Origin: Paenibacillus sp.
GTDB taxonomy: Bacteria > Bacillota > Bacilli > Paenibacillales > Paenibacillaceae
Direction of reading: 5' to 3'
Length of the DNA stretch: 48,765 nt
NCBI GenBank assembly: GCA_031254035.1
Contig: JAIRVF010000035.1
Coordinates: 1-48,765, forward strand
A model generated the notes under the pieces. It saw only the letters and a list, made by a program, of their open reading frames with translations, had not been told where the DNA came from and searched no databases. Of this stretch, positions 36,632 through 45,711 are shown one piece after another. Positions within the stretch are counted from its first letter, which is position 1, and every line of letters starts with the position of its first letter. A program made the position numbers and the translations under genes.

Positions 36632-38767
36632 TTATTTGTCGTTCTTCTGCTCCATGGCTGCTTTTAACAGTTCACCCAGGTTGGAAACGGCGGGCGAATC
36701 CTGGTTAGCGTATTTTTGGACAAGTTTGCGTGCTTCCTTTTTATTCACATGGTTATTATCCTTATTCATCGTTTCGGTAATGCCGCATGGCAAACATTGT
36801 ACGTACAGTCCAGCTTTGCCTTCTTTGATCTCCATTTTCTTGTGGCACTGCGGACAGCGACGGTTGGACAACCGCTTCTCGCCCGAACGGCGGTAACCGC
36901 AATCGTCGCTTGGACATACGAGCATTTTGCCACGTTTACCCTTTTTCTCGAGCAGGCGAGTGCCGCACTGCGGACAGTGGCTGTTCGATACGTTATGGGG
37001 CTTGTAATCGACAGAGCTGTTTTTCACCTCGCCAACAAGCTCCTTCGACATACCACGAATGCCCTGCAAGAACGGCTCTGGTTGCCCCTTGCCGCGGGCT
37101 ATTTTCTCTAGTTCGGACTCCCATTTTGCGGTAAGTTCCGGTGTCCGCAGTTCAGGTGCTACAAGCTCAATCAGCTGTTTCCCTTTTCCTGTCGGGTGCA
37201 AAAGATTGCCTTGACGCTCAATCGTGTCGGAGTTGATTAGTTTTTCGATAATGTCGGCGCGGGTGGCAGGCGTGCCCAGTCCATGCTTCTCCATTTGCGA
37301 AAGAAGACTTGCTTCTGTATGTCGTTTCGGCGGAAGCGTTCTACCACCCTGCGCGTGAACGCGCTGGATTTTAACGGAATCGCCCTCATGAAGAACAGGA
37401 AGCAGGGTGGGGCTATCATCCGAATCCCCGTCATTGTCGTCATCAGTGAGATCATCCGCATCGGCTCCATACACTTCACGCCAGCCAGCATCCTTGATCG
37501 TTGTGCCTTTGGCATGAAGTTGTTCACCTTCTACCTGCACAATCACGCTCACGTTATCGTAACGTGCGGGAGGGTAGAACAAACTGATAAAGCGGCGCAC
37601 AATCAGATCATAAAGCTTTCTTTCTTCCGTGTTCAGCTGATTAAGCAGCACCGTCTCCTCCGTTGGAATGATCGCATGGTGATCGCTGACCTTAGAATCG
37701 TCGACAATGCGTTTCGTAATCGGTAAATTTCTGCGCAGAAGCGGACGGGCAAGCGCCGCATATGGTCCGATGGCCACGCTTTCCAGGCGCTCTTTCAACG
37801 TATGAACCATATCCGTTGTCAAATAACGGCTGTCCGTGCGCGGATAAGTAACGAGCTTATATTGTTCATATAGACGTTGCAGCACATTGGATGTCTGCTT
37901 CGCGGAGAACCCGTATTTACGGTTCGCATCTCTCTGAAGCTCAGTGAGGTCGTATGCCAGCGGATGAGGCTCAACCTTCTCCGTTTTCTTAACCTGACTG
38001 ACCTTGCCATATTGGCCATCAAGTTTCTTTTTCAGCGATTCCGTGTTTTGTCGTTCGAAAATACGGGCATCCCCGTTTTTTCCGCGCCAAGTTGCTGTGA
38101 AATTTCCAAGATCCGCTTTGATCGTGTCATATTCCTGGGAACGGAAATTTACGATCTCCTTTTCCCTGTCCATGATCATGCCCAGTGTCGGGGTCTGAAC
38201 CCGCCCTGCAGACAGCTGCGCTCCGAATTTGACGGTCAATGCACGCGTCACGTTCAGTCCAATCATCCAGTCCGCTTCGGCACGGCAGCGCGCTGATTCA
38301 TACAGACGGTCAAACTCTCTACCCGGGCGCAACGACGCAAACCCTTCCTTGATCGCTTTATCCGTTTGGGATGAAATCCACAGCCGTTGAAACGGTTTGT
38401 TCCAATGGGCCATTTTCATGATCCAGCGGGCCAGAAGTTCCCCTTCGCGCGCTGCATCGGTGGCAATGATCAGCTTGTTCACATCCTGGCGTTTGGTTAG
38501 CGACTGTACAACTCTGAACTGCTGGCCGGTTTCACGCAGTACCTTCAACTTCATCGTTTTCGGCAGGATTGGAAGATCCTCAAGGTTCCACGTCGCATAC
38601 TTATGATCGTAATCTTCAGGCTCTGCAAGGCCTACCAAATGTCCCAGTGCCCAGGTCACAATATATTCAGGGCCTTCAAAATATCCCTTATGCTTTTCCT
38701 TGCTCCCCATAACCCGCGCAATTTCTCGTGCTACGGATGGTTTTTCGGCTAATACGAGTGATTTCAT
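36632..38767 (-). CDS. topB: DNA topoisomerase III
   Basis: A 711-residue type IA topoisomerase. The Toprim domain opens with SLVLAEKPSVAREIARVMG and has IATDAAREGELLARWI with acidic metal ligands. The active-site tyrosine is in LVTYPRTDSRYLT. LSAGRVQTPTLGMI is another conserved segment. The C-terminus has zinc-ribbon-like cysteine pairs (CPQCGTRL...CPSDDCGY, then RRCPQCHKKM...CLPCGI). ATG 38767 follows AAAGGGGAG. It decatenates DNA and resolves recombination intermediates. Confidence 0.96.
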   Translation of the reverse strand: MKSLVLAEKPSVAREIARVMGSKEKHKGYFEGPEYIVTWALGHLVGLAEPEDYDHKYATWNLEDLPILPKTMKLKVLRETGQQFRVVQSLTKRQDVNKLIIATDAAREGELLARWIMKMAHWNKPFQRLWISSQTDKAIKEGFASLRPGREFDRLYESARCRAEADWMIGLNVTRALTVKFGAQLSAGRVQTPTLGMIMDREKEIVNFRSQEYDTIKADLGNFTATWRGKNGDARIFERQNTESLKKKLDGQYGKVSQVKKTEKVEPHPLAYDLTELQRDANRKYGFSAKQTSNVLQRLYEQYKLVTYPRTDSRYLTTDMVHTLKERLESVAIGPYAALARPLLRRNLPITKRIVDDSKVSDHHAIIPTEETVLLNQLNTEERKLYDLIVRRFISLFYPPARYDNVSVIVQVEGEQLHAKGTTIKDAGWREVYGADADDLTDDDNDGDSDDSPTLLPVLHEGDSVKIQRVHAQGGRTLPPKRHTEASLLSQMEKHGLGTPATRADIIEKLINSDTIERQGNLLHPTGKGKQLIELVAPELRTPELTAKWESELEKIARGKGQPEPFLQGIRGMSKELVGEVKNSSVDYKPHNVSNSHCPQCGTRLLEKKGKRGKMLVCPSDDCGYRRSGEKRLSNRRCPQCHKKMEIKEGKAGLYVQCLPCGITETMNKDNNHVNKKEARKLVQKYANQDSPAVSNLGELLKAAMEQKNDK

Positions 38768-38905
38768 AACGCTCCCCTTTCTGAAGATATCAGAAGGCGT
38801 GAATTCCTATTCATCCGGCCAGCTGATATCGTTAGAAAAACAACTTTCAAACGGCCTGTCTCATATACGATATATACAGAGGCACCCGTTTTTCCCATGA
38901 TTGTT

Positions 38906-38911
38906 ATTATA
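38906..38911 (-). promoter_or_regulatory. Probable -10 element of topB
   Basis: The minus strand reads TGATATAATAAC, a consensus TATAAT about 140 bp before the start. The -35 side is weak (TTCATG or ATGACA). Confidence 0.4.
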
Positions 38912-38959
38912 TCATCCTTTGGCATATGTCATGAAATAGGTTGACGCATGAAATAACCC

Positions 38960-39043
38960 CACAAAACTTATAAAATCCCTTCGGGACACCGCGAGAAAAA
39001 CAAATCTTTCGCAGACATGTCCAAAAGGGATTTGGTTTTTGTG
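38960..39043. repeat. 84-bp long imperfect hairpin
   Basis: Nested arms pair in order: CACAAAAC (38960-38967) with GTTTTTGTG (39035-39043), AAATCCCTT (38973-38981) with AAGGGATTT (39025-39033), GGACA (38984-38988) with TGTCC (39018-39022), and GCGAGAAA with TTTCGC inside. It could terminate the 45-residue gene on the minus strand, encode a structured RNA, or be a small mobile palindrome. No other feature is seen in 38912-39086. Confidence 0.6.
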
Positions 39044-39086
39044 AGGATAGTCCCAACTAATTTTGTGATAAAAGATTCAGGGAATG

Positions 39087-39224
39087 TTACTGCTCTTGCT
39101 TTGAAATCCCGTTGAGGCTGGGCGGAACCTTGGCTGCCTTCTCCGGGAGCGGTGTTATAGTCTCCTCTTTTATGCTGGCTTTGTTTTGCTGATTATTGAT
39201 TTTGAGCGGTCTATGGTGCGGCAT
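39087..39224 (-). CDS. Small basic-polar protein, 45 residues, unknown
   Basis: A short gene starting MPHHRPLKINNQQNKAS and ending SLNGISKQEQ. It has no hydrophobic segment, is rich in Lys, Pro, Gln and Asn, and is likely unstructured. GGAGGGAT lies 5-6 nt before the ATG, which is strong support for translation. I do not recognise the family; the size and composition would fit a small acid-soluble-like or regulatory peptide, but this is a guess. It is divergent from the chemotaxis receptor gene. Confidence 0.55.
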   Translation of the reverse strand: MPHHRPLKINNQQNKASIKEETITPLPEKAAKVPPSLNGISKQEQ

Positions 39225-39411
39225 GACTAATCCCTCCTTTCTGTTATCGATCCCCTAATCCTAAATTTTTATCCACGAATCAGTTCAATAAGCTTATCCC
39301 TTTCGTTGATGCGTAGGTTATTTCATAAAAAAGATAAAATTATGCCTACATTTTTCAAGTTGCCATTGGTAGAATAAACCAGAGAACACTCAAACAGCAG
39401 GAGGGCACGTC

Positions 39412-41139
39412 GTGAAATTTCGTAATTTATCGCTTAAATTCAAGTTCATCACATTTCTGATTCCGGTTGTTATCATCATTTTTATGGCCATTTTGTTGTT
39501 GAACATCAACACATTGAAATCGGAGCTATCTCGCGATCTGAATCATGAGCTTGAAGGCTTAGGTAATTTGACTGCCATCCAGCTCGATCTGGACAAGGTT
39601 ACCTCTCTTATTGACCATAAGGGGACCGATAATCCCGATTTTCCCCGGATGCAAGCAAAGCTCGACTATATTAAAAAAATTCAGGGAACCATTTCATCAA
39701 GCTATTTATGGGAGATCAAGGACGGGCAAGTGTATCCGATCGTATTCACTTCCAATTTGAATAGCAAGGTCAAGGAATTCGATAAACCTTTAAATGATTT
39801 AGCGCCAGCTGTTATCAAAACGGCACAGGAAGCTTACAGTACGGAGGAAAGATCCATAACGGATGTATATGATGACTTTCTGGGCTCTTGGAAGACCATT
39901 ATGCAGCCCATCCAATCTGGAGGAAAAGTCGTTGCAGTCCTCGGCATTAGTTACTCCGCGGATTATATTCACAATACGGTCAGAACAGCCATGACCAAGG
40001 AAATTATCATTACTCTGATCGGTACTATAATCGCCGCTGTCATCATTTATTATGTCGTGTATCGGTTGCTTTTACCTCTGCGCCGCGTTGTACTGTTGGC
40101 GGGCAACATAGCCAACGGCGATTTGACCGCTCAGGAGACAACAGTCGATGCAAAGGATGAAATTGGGCAGTTGTACAATGCAATCGGCAAAATGAATGCG
40201 CAGCTCCGTATGCTGATCCAAAACATCCAGAAACAGGCCGGTTTGATGATGGAACATGTCGAGCAATTCCAAACAGGCGCATGGGAAACGGCGAATTTCT
40301 CGCGTTCTGTCAGAAAAGATGTATCCGAGGTTGCCGGACAAACGGTTACGACCTCCAAAATATCCGAAGAAACCGTTGTTGTTCTGGAAGAAACAGCTTT
40401 AGGCATTCAGCGGATAGCCGAGTCTACTTCATTGGCATCCGAAGAATCCAACCAAATGGCGGATCATGCAAACTCTGGTTACAATGTGCTGAAGCACATC
40501 ATTACACAGATGGAAACCATCAACGCTTCGGTAAGTCAAATCTCAAGCGCGTTCCACACTTTGCATCAGCAAATTACGGAGATCGGCACTTTTTCCGATC
40601 TTATCACCGAGGTTAGCCAGCAAACCAACCTGCTGTCGCTGAATGCCTCCATCGAAGCAGCCCGCGCAGGTGAACATGGTGCCGGTTTTGCCGTCGTCGC
40701 AAGCGAAATTCAGAAGCTAGCTGAAAGCACCGGCAAATCCGCTGCAGGCATCATGGAATTGGTGGCTCGCATCAAAGAAAGTACGGGCAACACCATCACA
40801 GCGGCGGAACACGGACAGCAGGAGGCAACGCGCGGCCTCTCACTGGCATCGGAAGCCGGACAAGCATTCAGCCGTATTCAGAATTCTACAAACAATGTCG
40901 CGATGCAGATGCAGGAAATTTCCGCTGCCTTGCAGCAAATTTCCGCCTCATCCGAAGAAGCGACTGCTTCCGTTACGGAACTAAAATATTCGGCAGGCAA
41001 TATCGCGCTTACTTCTGGGCAAGTCAACGATGCCGCCGGAAACCTGCTTGATTTGATTGAGGAAATGACTAAAGCTACCGAATCCTTAAGCGATGTTAGC
41101 CGTCATCTCCAAGAGTCGGTAATGATCTTTAAAGTATAA
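39412..41139 (+). CDS. Methyl-accepting chemotaxis protein
   Basis: A 575-residue receptor. Helix 1 (about residues 11-31) and helix 2 (about 195-218) bracket a ~160-residue extracellular sensor, probably single-Cache-like ([28 protein letters not shown]). A HAMP domain follows ([18 protein letters not shown]), then a long coiled-coil signalling domain with the hairpin tip [38 protein letters not shown]. The start is GTG 39412 behind AGGAGGG. It stands alone; ligand unknown. It passes sensory input to CheW/CheA at the membrane. Confidence 0.93.
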   Translation: MKFRNLSLKFKFITFLIPVVIIIFMAILLLNINTLKSELSRDLNHELEGLGNLTAIQLDLDKVTSLIDHKGTDNPDFPRMQAKLDYIKKIQGTISSSYLWEIKDGQVYPIVFTSNLNSKVKEFDKPLNDLAPAVIKTAQEAYSTEERSITDVYDDFLGSWKTIMQPIQSGGKVVAVLGISYSADYIHNTVRTAMTKEIIITLIGTIIAAVIIYYVVYRLLLPLRRVVLLAGNIANGDLTAQETTVDAKDEIGQLYNAIGKMNAQLRMLIQNIQKQAGLMMEHVEQFQTGAWETANFSRSVRKDVSEVAGQTVTTSKISEETVVVLEETALGIQRIAESTSLASEESNQMADHANSGYNVLKHIITQMETINASVSQISSAFHTLHQQITEIGTFSDLITEVSQQTNLLSLNASIEAARAGEHGAGFAVVASEIQKLAESTGKSAAGIMELVARIKESTGNTITAAEHGQQEATRGLSLASEAGQAFSRIQNSTNNVAMQMQEISAALQQISASSEEATASVTELKYSAGNIALTSGQVNDAAGNLLDLIEEMTKATESLSDVSRHLQESVMIFKV

Positions 41140-41156
41140 GTTTTACCTTTTAAAAG

Positions 41157-41195
41157 AGCCGTCTCCAAAGTGAACACACTTGGGACGGCTTTTTT
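41157..41195 (+). terminator. Terminator of the chemotaxis receptor gene
   Basis: AGCCGTCTCCAA (41157-41168) pairs with TTGGGACGGCT (41180-41190) and is followed by a run of T. Confidence 0.85.
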
Positions 41196-41210
41196 GTTTC
41201 GAGCTTAATC

Positions 41211-41254
41211 AAAAATGACGGTACAAAGGATGGATTCCTGTACCGTCATTTTTT
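41211..41254. terminator. Second terminator, facing the thioesterase gene
   Basis: A perfect 14-bp stem: AAAAATGACGGTAC (41211-41224) with GTACCGTCATTTTT (41240-41253). A and T runs at both ends make it bidirectional; it can end the minus-strand thioesterase transcript. Confidence 0.85.
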
Positions 41255-41324
41255 CGGATTAAGTAAATAAATGATTAGATCCTTATTTGTATACCGCTTT
41301 TTTGGTGCGGCCCTTTAGAATTCG

Positions 41325-42065
41325 TTAATTTAAAACAGTTTCCAGGTATGCCTCAAAATAAGGATTTCCATCCGAAGCTTGTCCTTTAAAATAAATCATG
41401 CCATCAACGATCTCCGAACGATAGACCTCAATTTCATCTCCAGTCAATGCTTCATGCTGATAGGTGATTTTGAAAGATTGGATTCGAATTTTGTCCAGTT
41501 CCTCTTTGCTAAGTGCATCCATGCATAAATCAGCGTATCGTGAATTGTTCAAATGCCCGTTCGCATCGATACCGCTGTATCGAACAACCGAGCGGTAAGC
41601 TTCATGCAAGATTACGTTTTCGGGAAGTTCCACTTTCTGCGGCGTCTCTCCTGCCGAATCCTCGGCTGCGGTTGGCACTTCAAAAGGAAAGGCAGACGGT
41701 CTGAGCAATTTACGTTTGCCGATGTCCACCAATGCCCAGATGCTGCAAGCTTCAGCGACTATGTTCCCCGCTTGATCCATAATGCGGAAATCACGTTGCC
41801 AAAGCGCACCTTTTGCCCCCTTGTTCCATGTTTGAATCGTGATGTTCTCCATCGCTTTAGGCGTCCGCTGAAAACGGAGCTCCATCGTAATCAGCATCCA
41901 TCCCATATTTTGCGCCATCATTTGATCTCTAGAGGCACCAATATGCTCCAAATGCGCATCCGCTGTACGCTGCATCAGTGCAAGCAGCACTGACAGTCTT
42001 GCCTCGGATTTGTAATCGATATCGTTGGAATGAACCAGGTAAGTTTCTGCCCACATGTTGTTCAT
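41325..42065 (-). CDS. Acyl-[acyl-carrier-protein] thioesterase
   Basis: A 246-residue double hot-dog protein of the acyl-ACP thioesterase family (PF01643 type). The N-terminal hot-dog has YLVHSNDIDYKSEARLSVLLALMQ and WMLITMELRFQRTPK. The second has YSGIDANGHLNNSRYADLCMDAL, with the catalytic Asn/His positions, and FKITYQHEALTGDEIEVY. It releases free fatty acids from ACP in the cytoplasm. ATG 42065 follows AGGAGGAG. It is divergent from the two-component genes and is not obviously linked to them. Confidence 0.9.
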   Translation of the reverse strand: MNNMWAETYLVHSNDIDYKSEARLSVLLALMQRTADAHLEHIGASRDQMMAQNMGWMLITMELRFQRTPKAMENITIQTWNKGAKGALWQRDFRIMDQAGNIVAEACSIWALVDIGKRKLLRPSAFPFEVPTAAEDSAGETPQKVELPENVILHEAYRSVVRYSGIDANGHLNNSRYADLCMDALSKEELDKIRIQSFKITYQHEALTGDEIEVYRSEIVDGMIYFKGQASDGNPYFEAYLETVLN

Positions 42066-42104
42066 GACTTTTCTCCTCCTAAGGCCACATCTTCAACCAG
42101 GAAC

Positions 42105-42159
42105 TTAAGCGAATGTTAAGGAATTCATGACCTTAATGTTAAGAGTTCCGTTTTATAAT
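42105..42159 (+). promoter_or_regulatory. Promoter and phased TTAAG operator of the VanRS-like operon
   Basis: TTAAG boxes lie at 42105, 42116 and 42139 (spacing 11 and 23), in the context CTTAAGC...TGTTAAGGA...GTTAAG. The -10 element TATAAT is at 42154-42159. The 11-bp direct spacing fits tandem binding of an OmpR/PhoB-type regulator. The same arrangement recurs at 44295. Confidence 0.7.
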
Positions 42160-42214
42160 CCTTTATATAGCATACTCTTAGTTTTTATATTATTCAAAGA
42201 GGAGTACATACCCC

Positions 42215-42922
42215 ATGTCCAGAGAAGCCATTCTACTCGTTGATGATGAGAAAGAAATTATTGAGCTAGTTGAGATTTATCTTAAAAATGAAGGATACGT
42301 TCTATATAGAGCGGCTAACGGCCTTGAAGCCTTGGACATCCTGCGCAGTCATCCAGTGGATCTGATCATTCTCGATGTCATGATGCCCGAAATGGACGGG
42401 ATCCAAGCATGCATGAAAATCCGCAAGGAGAACAATACCCCAATTATTATGCTGTCGGCGAAAAGCCAGGATATCGACAAAATTTCCGGCCTCAGCATCG
42501 GTGCTGACGACTATGTCACCAAGCCGTTCAATCCGCTGGAACTGGTCGCCCGGGTCAAATCTCAGATCCGCCGTTACAAGCTGTTAAACTACCGCAGCAT
42601 TCCCACCGAAGACGAAATCCTGATCGACGGTCTGATGATCAACACCGCAATGCATACCGTGACGATTGATGACCAGAAGGTGAAGCTGACGCCCCGTGAG
42701 TTTGATATTTTGAAACTGCTTGCTTTCAATCAAGGAATCGTACTCAGCATGGACAAAATTTATGAGGAAGTATGGAACGAGCCATTCATGGAATCGAAAA
42801 ACACGGTCATGGTCCATATTCGCAAACTCCGCGAAAAAATCGAAAAGGACTCCCAGCACCCTACTTACATTAAAACCGTCTGGGGCATCGGCTATAAAAT
42901 GAAATCGGCGAAGGAAGTGTAG
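42215..42922 (+). CDS. OmpR-family response regulator (VanR-like)
   Basis: A 235-residue regulator. The receiver has LLVDDEKEI, the phospho-aspartate in LIILDVMMPEMDG, MLSAKSQD and YVTKPFNPLE. The winged-helix DNA-binding domain contains LTPREFDILKLL and ends YIKTVWGIGYKM. ATG 42215 follows AGAGGAG. It is 5 bp from its kinase gene. The matching TTAAG operators in front of this gene and the glycosyltransferase operon suggest that it activates both. Confidence 0.93.
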   Translation: MSREAILLVDDEKEIIELVEIYLKNEGYVLYRAANGLEALDILRSHPVDLIILDVMMPEMDGIQACMKIRKENNTPIIMLSAKSQDIDKISGLSIGADDYVTKPFNPLELVARVKSQIRRYKLLNYRSIPTEDEILIDGLMINTAMHTVTIDDQKVKLTPREFDILKLLAFNQGIVLSMDKIYEEVWNEPFMESKNTVMVHIRKLREKIEKDSQHPTYIKTVWGIGYKMKSAKEV

Positions 42923-42927
42923 CGGCC

Positions 42928-44160
42928 ATGAAGACCAAAGTATATATCGGTATACGCTGGAAGTCCCTTGTGGTGTTCGTCGGTTGTCTCGGTCTAACGC
43001 TGCTGTTCGTTCTGCTTAGTTGGCTGCTCGCCTCCTCTTTGATCGTGCATCCACCTTATAACTGGCCCCTCCGATGGGCGATCAACCATATCGGTTCCAA
43101 GCCCACCGCCGTGGTATTAGGGGTACTCTTTTTTATGTTTCCCTATATAGCCGCCACCCGGTCGTTCGTTCGAAATGCCAAGGAACTTGGCGTTGTTCTG
43201 GAGAATATGGCGAGTGGCAGGCTTTACGCTTCCGCTGATGTAAAAACCGCCGATGAGCTTGGTACCATCGCATTGAACATCAACAGCTTCTCCGAACAGA
43301 TGCACTCCTATCTTGAAGAAATCCATCACGGGTTGACCGAAATTGCCAAGGGACATTTTGATTATCAAATCCCAGTCAGGCTGAACCATGAGCTCGGCCG
43401 GATTGCGGACAGCATCAACGCGATGAGCAAACAGCTAAACCGTTCCATTCAGGAAGAGCGAAACGCCGAAAGAACGAAAAACGACTTGATTACAGGCGTT
43501 TCCCACGACCTGCGGACCCCGCTCACCACCATTCTTGGTTTCTTGGAAATCATTGATAAGGATCGATATACCGATGAGGTGGAGCTTCGCTATTACATGA
43601 ATATCGCCTATGAAAAATCTCTCACGCTCAAGAAGCTCGTCGATGATCTCTTCGAGTACACCCGGATCAACAACGGCATGCCCCTTCATTTGCAAGAACT
43701 GGATGTGGGCGGGTTCTTCCAGCAGCTGGCCGAAGAATTCGTTCCCAGCCTGGAGAAGGCCGGCATGATACTTCAAATTCATCCCCCGGAACAGCCGGTG
43801 ACGATACGCGCCGACGGGGATCACCTGGTGCGTGCGTATGAAAATCTGATTTCCAATGCGATCAAATACGGAAGCAGCAGCAAGTATATCGACATATATA
43901 TTGCTCAGGAGGACCGGCATACCAACGTACGTATCTGCAACTACGGAGAACCGATTCCGAAGCAGGACCTTCCGTATATATTTGAACGCTTCTACCGCGT
44001 CGAAAAATCCCGTTCCAAAGCCACCGGCGGCACCGGGCTCGGACTGGCTATCACGAAGAGCATCATCGAGGTACACGGTGGACAAATCTCCGTAGAGAGC
44101 TCAACCAAACAGACGGTATTTGAAACCCGGATTCCCGCTGCGGTTCCGTCGTCAATATGA
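42928..44160 (+). CDS. Sensor histidine kinase (VanS-like)
   Basis: A 410-residue kinase. Two membrane helices (about 14-38 and 60-78) enclose a ~20-residue outside loop. A HAMP-like linker comes next, then a second ~50-residue HAMP-like stretch (residues ~130-180). The phospho-acceptor is H193 in TGVSHDLRTPLTTILGF. The ATPase part has YENLISNAIKYG (N box), the F box YIFERFYRVEKSR and GGTGLGLAITKSIIEVHGG. There is no large sensor domain, so the signal is probably membrane stress or a lipid-bound ligand. It is the second gene of the operon and is followed by a terminator. Confidence 0.92.
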   Translation: MKTKVYIGIRWKSLVVFVGCLGLTLLFVLLSWLLASSLIVHPPYNWPLRWAINHIGSKPTAVVLGVLFFMFPYIAATRSFVRNAKELGVVLENMASGRLYASADVKTADELGTIALNINSFSEQMHSYLEEIHHGLTEIAKGHFDYQIPVRLNHELGRIADSINAMSKQLNRSIQEERNAERTKNDLITGVSHDLRTPLTTILGFLEIIDKDRYTDEVELRYYMNIAYEKSLTLKKLVDDLFEYTRINNGMPLHLQELDVGGFFQQLAEEFVPSLEKAGMILQIHPPEQPVTIRADGDHLVRAYENLISNAIKYGSSSKYIDIYIAQEDRHTNVRICNYGEPIPKQDLPYIFERFYRVEKSRSKATGGTGLGLAITKSIIEVHGGQISVESSTKQTVFETRIPAAVPSSI

Positions 44161-44237
44161 TTCCCTCGAATGCAAAAGCCTCCATTGCTCTGAACCCAAA
44201 CGCACGTATCGAATCAGTAAAAGCTGCAACGACAGCC

Positions 44238-44275
44238 AAAAACTGCTCCCGCCACTAGGCGGGAGCAGTTTTTTC
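44238..44275 (+). terminator. Terminator of the VanRS-like operon
   Basis: A perfect 16-bp stem: 44238-44253 with 44258-44273 around the 4-nt loop ACTA, with a T run in the right arm. It separates the two-component genes from the glycosyltransferase operon, so the latter needs its own promoter. Confidence 0.92.
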
Positions 44276-44294
44276 CTGTTCATGCTAAAAAAAC

Positions 44295-44349
44295 TTAAGC
44301 ATTTGTTAAGGATTTGGGTAGGATCCCGTTAAGATGTCTTCGGTACTCT
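44295..44349 (+). promoter_or_regulatory. Phased TTAAG operator and weak promoter of the glycosylation operon
   Basis: TTAAG boxes lie at 44295, 44306 and 44329, with the same 11- and 23-bp spacing as at 42105. The words CTTAAGC, TGTTAAGGA and GTTAAG are shared. The position equal to the -10 element (44344-44349) reads TACTCT, a poor match, as expected for an activator-dependent promoter. Confidence 0.68.
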
Positions 44350-44433
44350 TGGATTCAGCAAGAGGGCATCTGGCATCGGACGTTTAGTCTCGGTACTTTG
44401 ATTTGCCTATAGAGGAAGGAGTACGAATCCTGA

Positions 44434-45711
44434 ATGAACACGAACATTTCCAAGCCACCCACTTATAAAAAGCCGCTATTCATTATGCTGTTCCTTTTGA
44501 TCTTCGCACTGGCAACTTATTTGCGGCTCGATTTCCTGACATCGGTGAACCACCATATTACTCATGACACCTTAAATTACGATATCATGGTCCGGCAGCT
44601 GCTGGAAAAAGGCATTTACGCCTACAAAGACACCCAGCCGAACGCACAGGTTACCCCAGGATACCCTCTGTTCATGGCGGCTGTGTACAAGATGGTAGAT
44701 TACCAGCACCATGACCCGTTCCCATACATTAGGTATATCCAGGCCGGTCTTAGTCTGGTAACTCTATGGCTAATGTACACGATCGCACGCAGATTGGCCG
44801 GAACTAAAGTAGCCATAATTGTACTGCTTATCAGCAGCGTATATCCGCCGTTTGTCTGGAGCAACGGAGCCGTTCTGACCGAGACGCTGGCCTGCTTCTT
44901 TCTGGTTCTCTATATCCGCCTGCAGCTTACTGCCTTTGAGAAAAACACGTGGACTTTCGCTCTTCTAAGTGGAAGTGTCATGGGGCTGTTGGTACTGACC
45001 CGGCCGGAGTTTCTAATTTTGATCGTACCGGTGTACATATTTCATTTTCTCTGGAAAAAGGAGCTTCGCCTCACGTTAAAGCTGCTGATGTTCACCTGCA
45101 TCGGAACGGGTGTTATCCTCTCGCCATGGGTGATCCGTAACCTGGTTTCCCTGCACCAGGTGGTGATCGCTTCAACCCAGGTTAATCCGTTTGCGGCCGG
45201 GACCTACCCGAACAATAACTACGAAGACGGCATGGTGGACCGCCATGGAAAAACCCAGATGGAAGTCGCCAAGGAGCGACTGAGAATCGGCTTTACGCAG
45301 CAAACATGGGTATTCATTAAATGGTACACCGTCGGAAAGCTCAAGTACATTTATACGCATATGTACTTCGGCAGTGGCCACAAGCCGCTGTACCGGGTGC
45401 TTCCGGGCCCGCTGGGCAACCAGCTGCAATTGGCGCTTATCTATTTCTGCCCGATAGCCTTGATCGCTTCGTTCCGGAGGTGGAAGCAGCCTTTGACGCT
45501 GCTTACGCTGATCGTGGCGGTCATGACGGTCACCCGTCTGGCATTCGTGCCAGAGTACCGCTATAACTACACCGCCATGCCGCTGATTATCACAATGGAT
45601 GTGGTGACCGTGGTGGCTATCTTCCGCTGGTTATGGATCAAATTAACCACATCATCATCCCATTCACAGAAAGGGGGCGTTTCTCATGCTGAACCGAACG
45701 GGAATCCATAA
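44434..45711 (+). CDS. GT-C family glycosyltransferase (ArnT/PMT-like)
   Basis: A 425-residue polytopic protein with about ten or more helices. The first helix is followed by RLDFLTSVNHHITHDTLNYD, placing acidic residues at the outer face as in lipid-phosphate-sugar-dependent GT-C transferases. VTPGYPLFMAAVY is another hallmark of the PMT_2 type. It should take a sugar from an undecaprenyl-phosphate donor and attach it to an envelope acceptor on the outer face of the membrane. AGGAAGGAG lies about 9-10 nt before the ATG. The following GT2 gene starts 26 bp before this one ends, so the pair is coupled. The acceptor is unknown. Confidence 0.85.
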   Translation: MNTNISKPPTYKKPLFIMLFLLIFALATYLRLDFLTSVNHHITHDTLNYDIMVRQLLEKGIYAYKDTQPNAQVTPGYPLFMAAVYKMVDYQHHDPFPYIRYIQAGLSLVTLWLMYTIARRLAGTKVAIIVLLISSVYPPFVWSNGAVLTETLACFFLVLYIRLQLTAFEKNTWTFALLSGSVMGLLVLTRPEFLILIVPVYIFHFLWKKELRLTLKLLMFTCIGTGVILSPWVIRNLVSLHQVVIASTQVNPFAAGTYPNNNYEDGMVDRHGKTQMEVAKERLRIGFTQQTWVFIKWYTVGKLKYIYTHMYFGSGHKPLYRVLPGPLGNQLQLALIYFCPIALIASFRRWKQPLTLLTLIVAVMTVTRLAFVPEYRYNYTAMPLIITMDVVTVVAIFRWLWIKLTTSSSHSQKGGVSHAEPNGNP

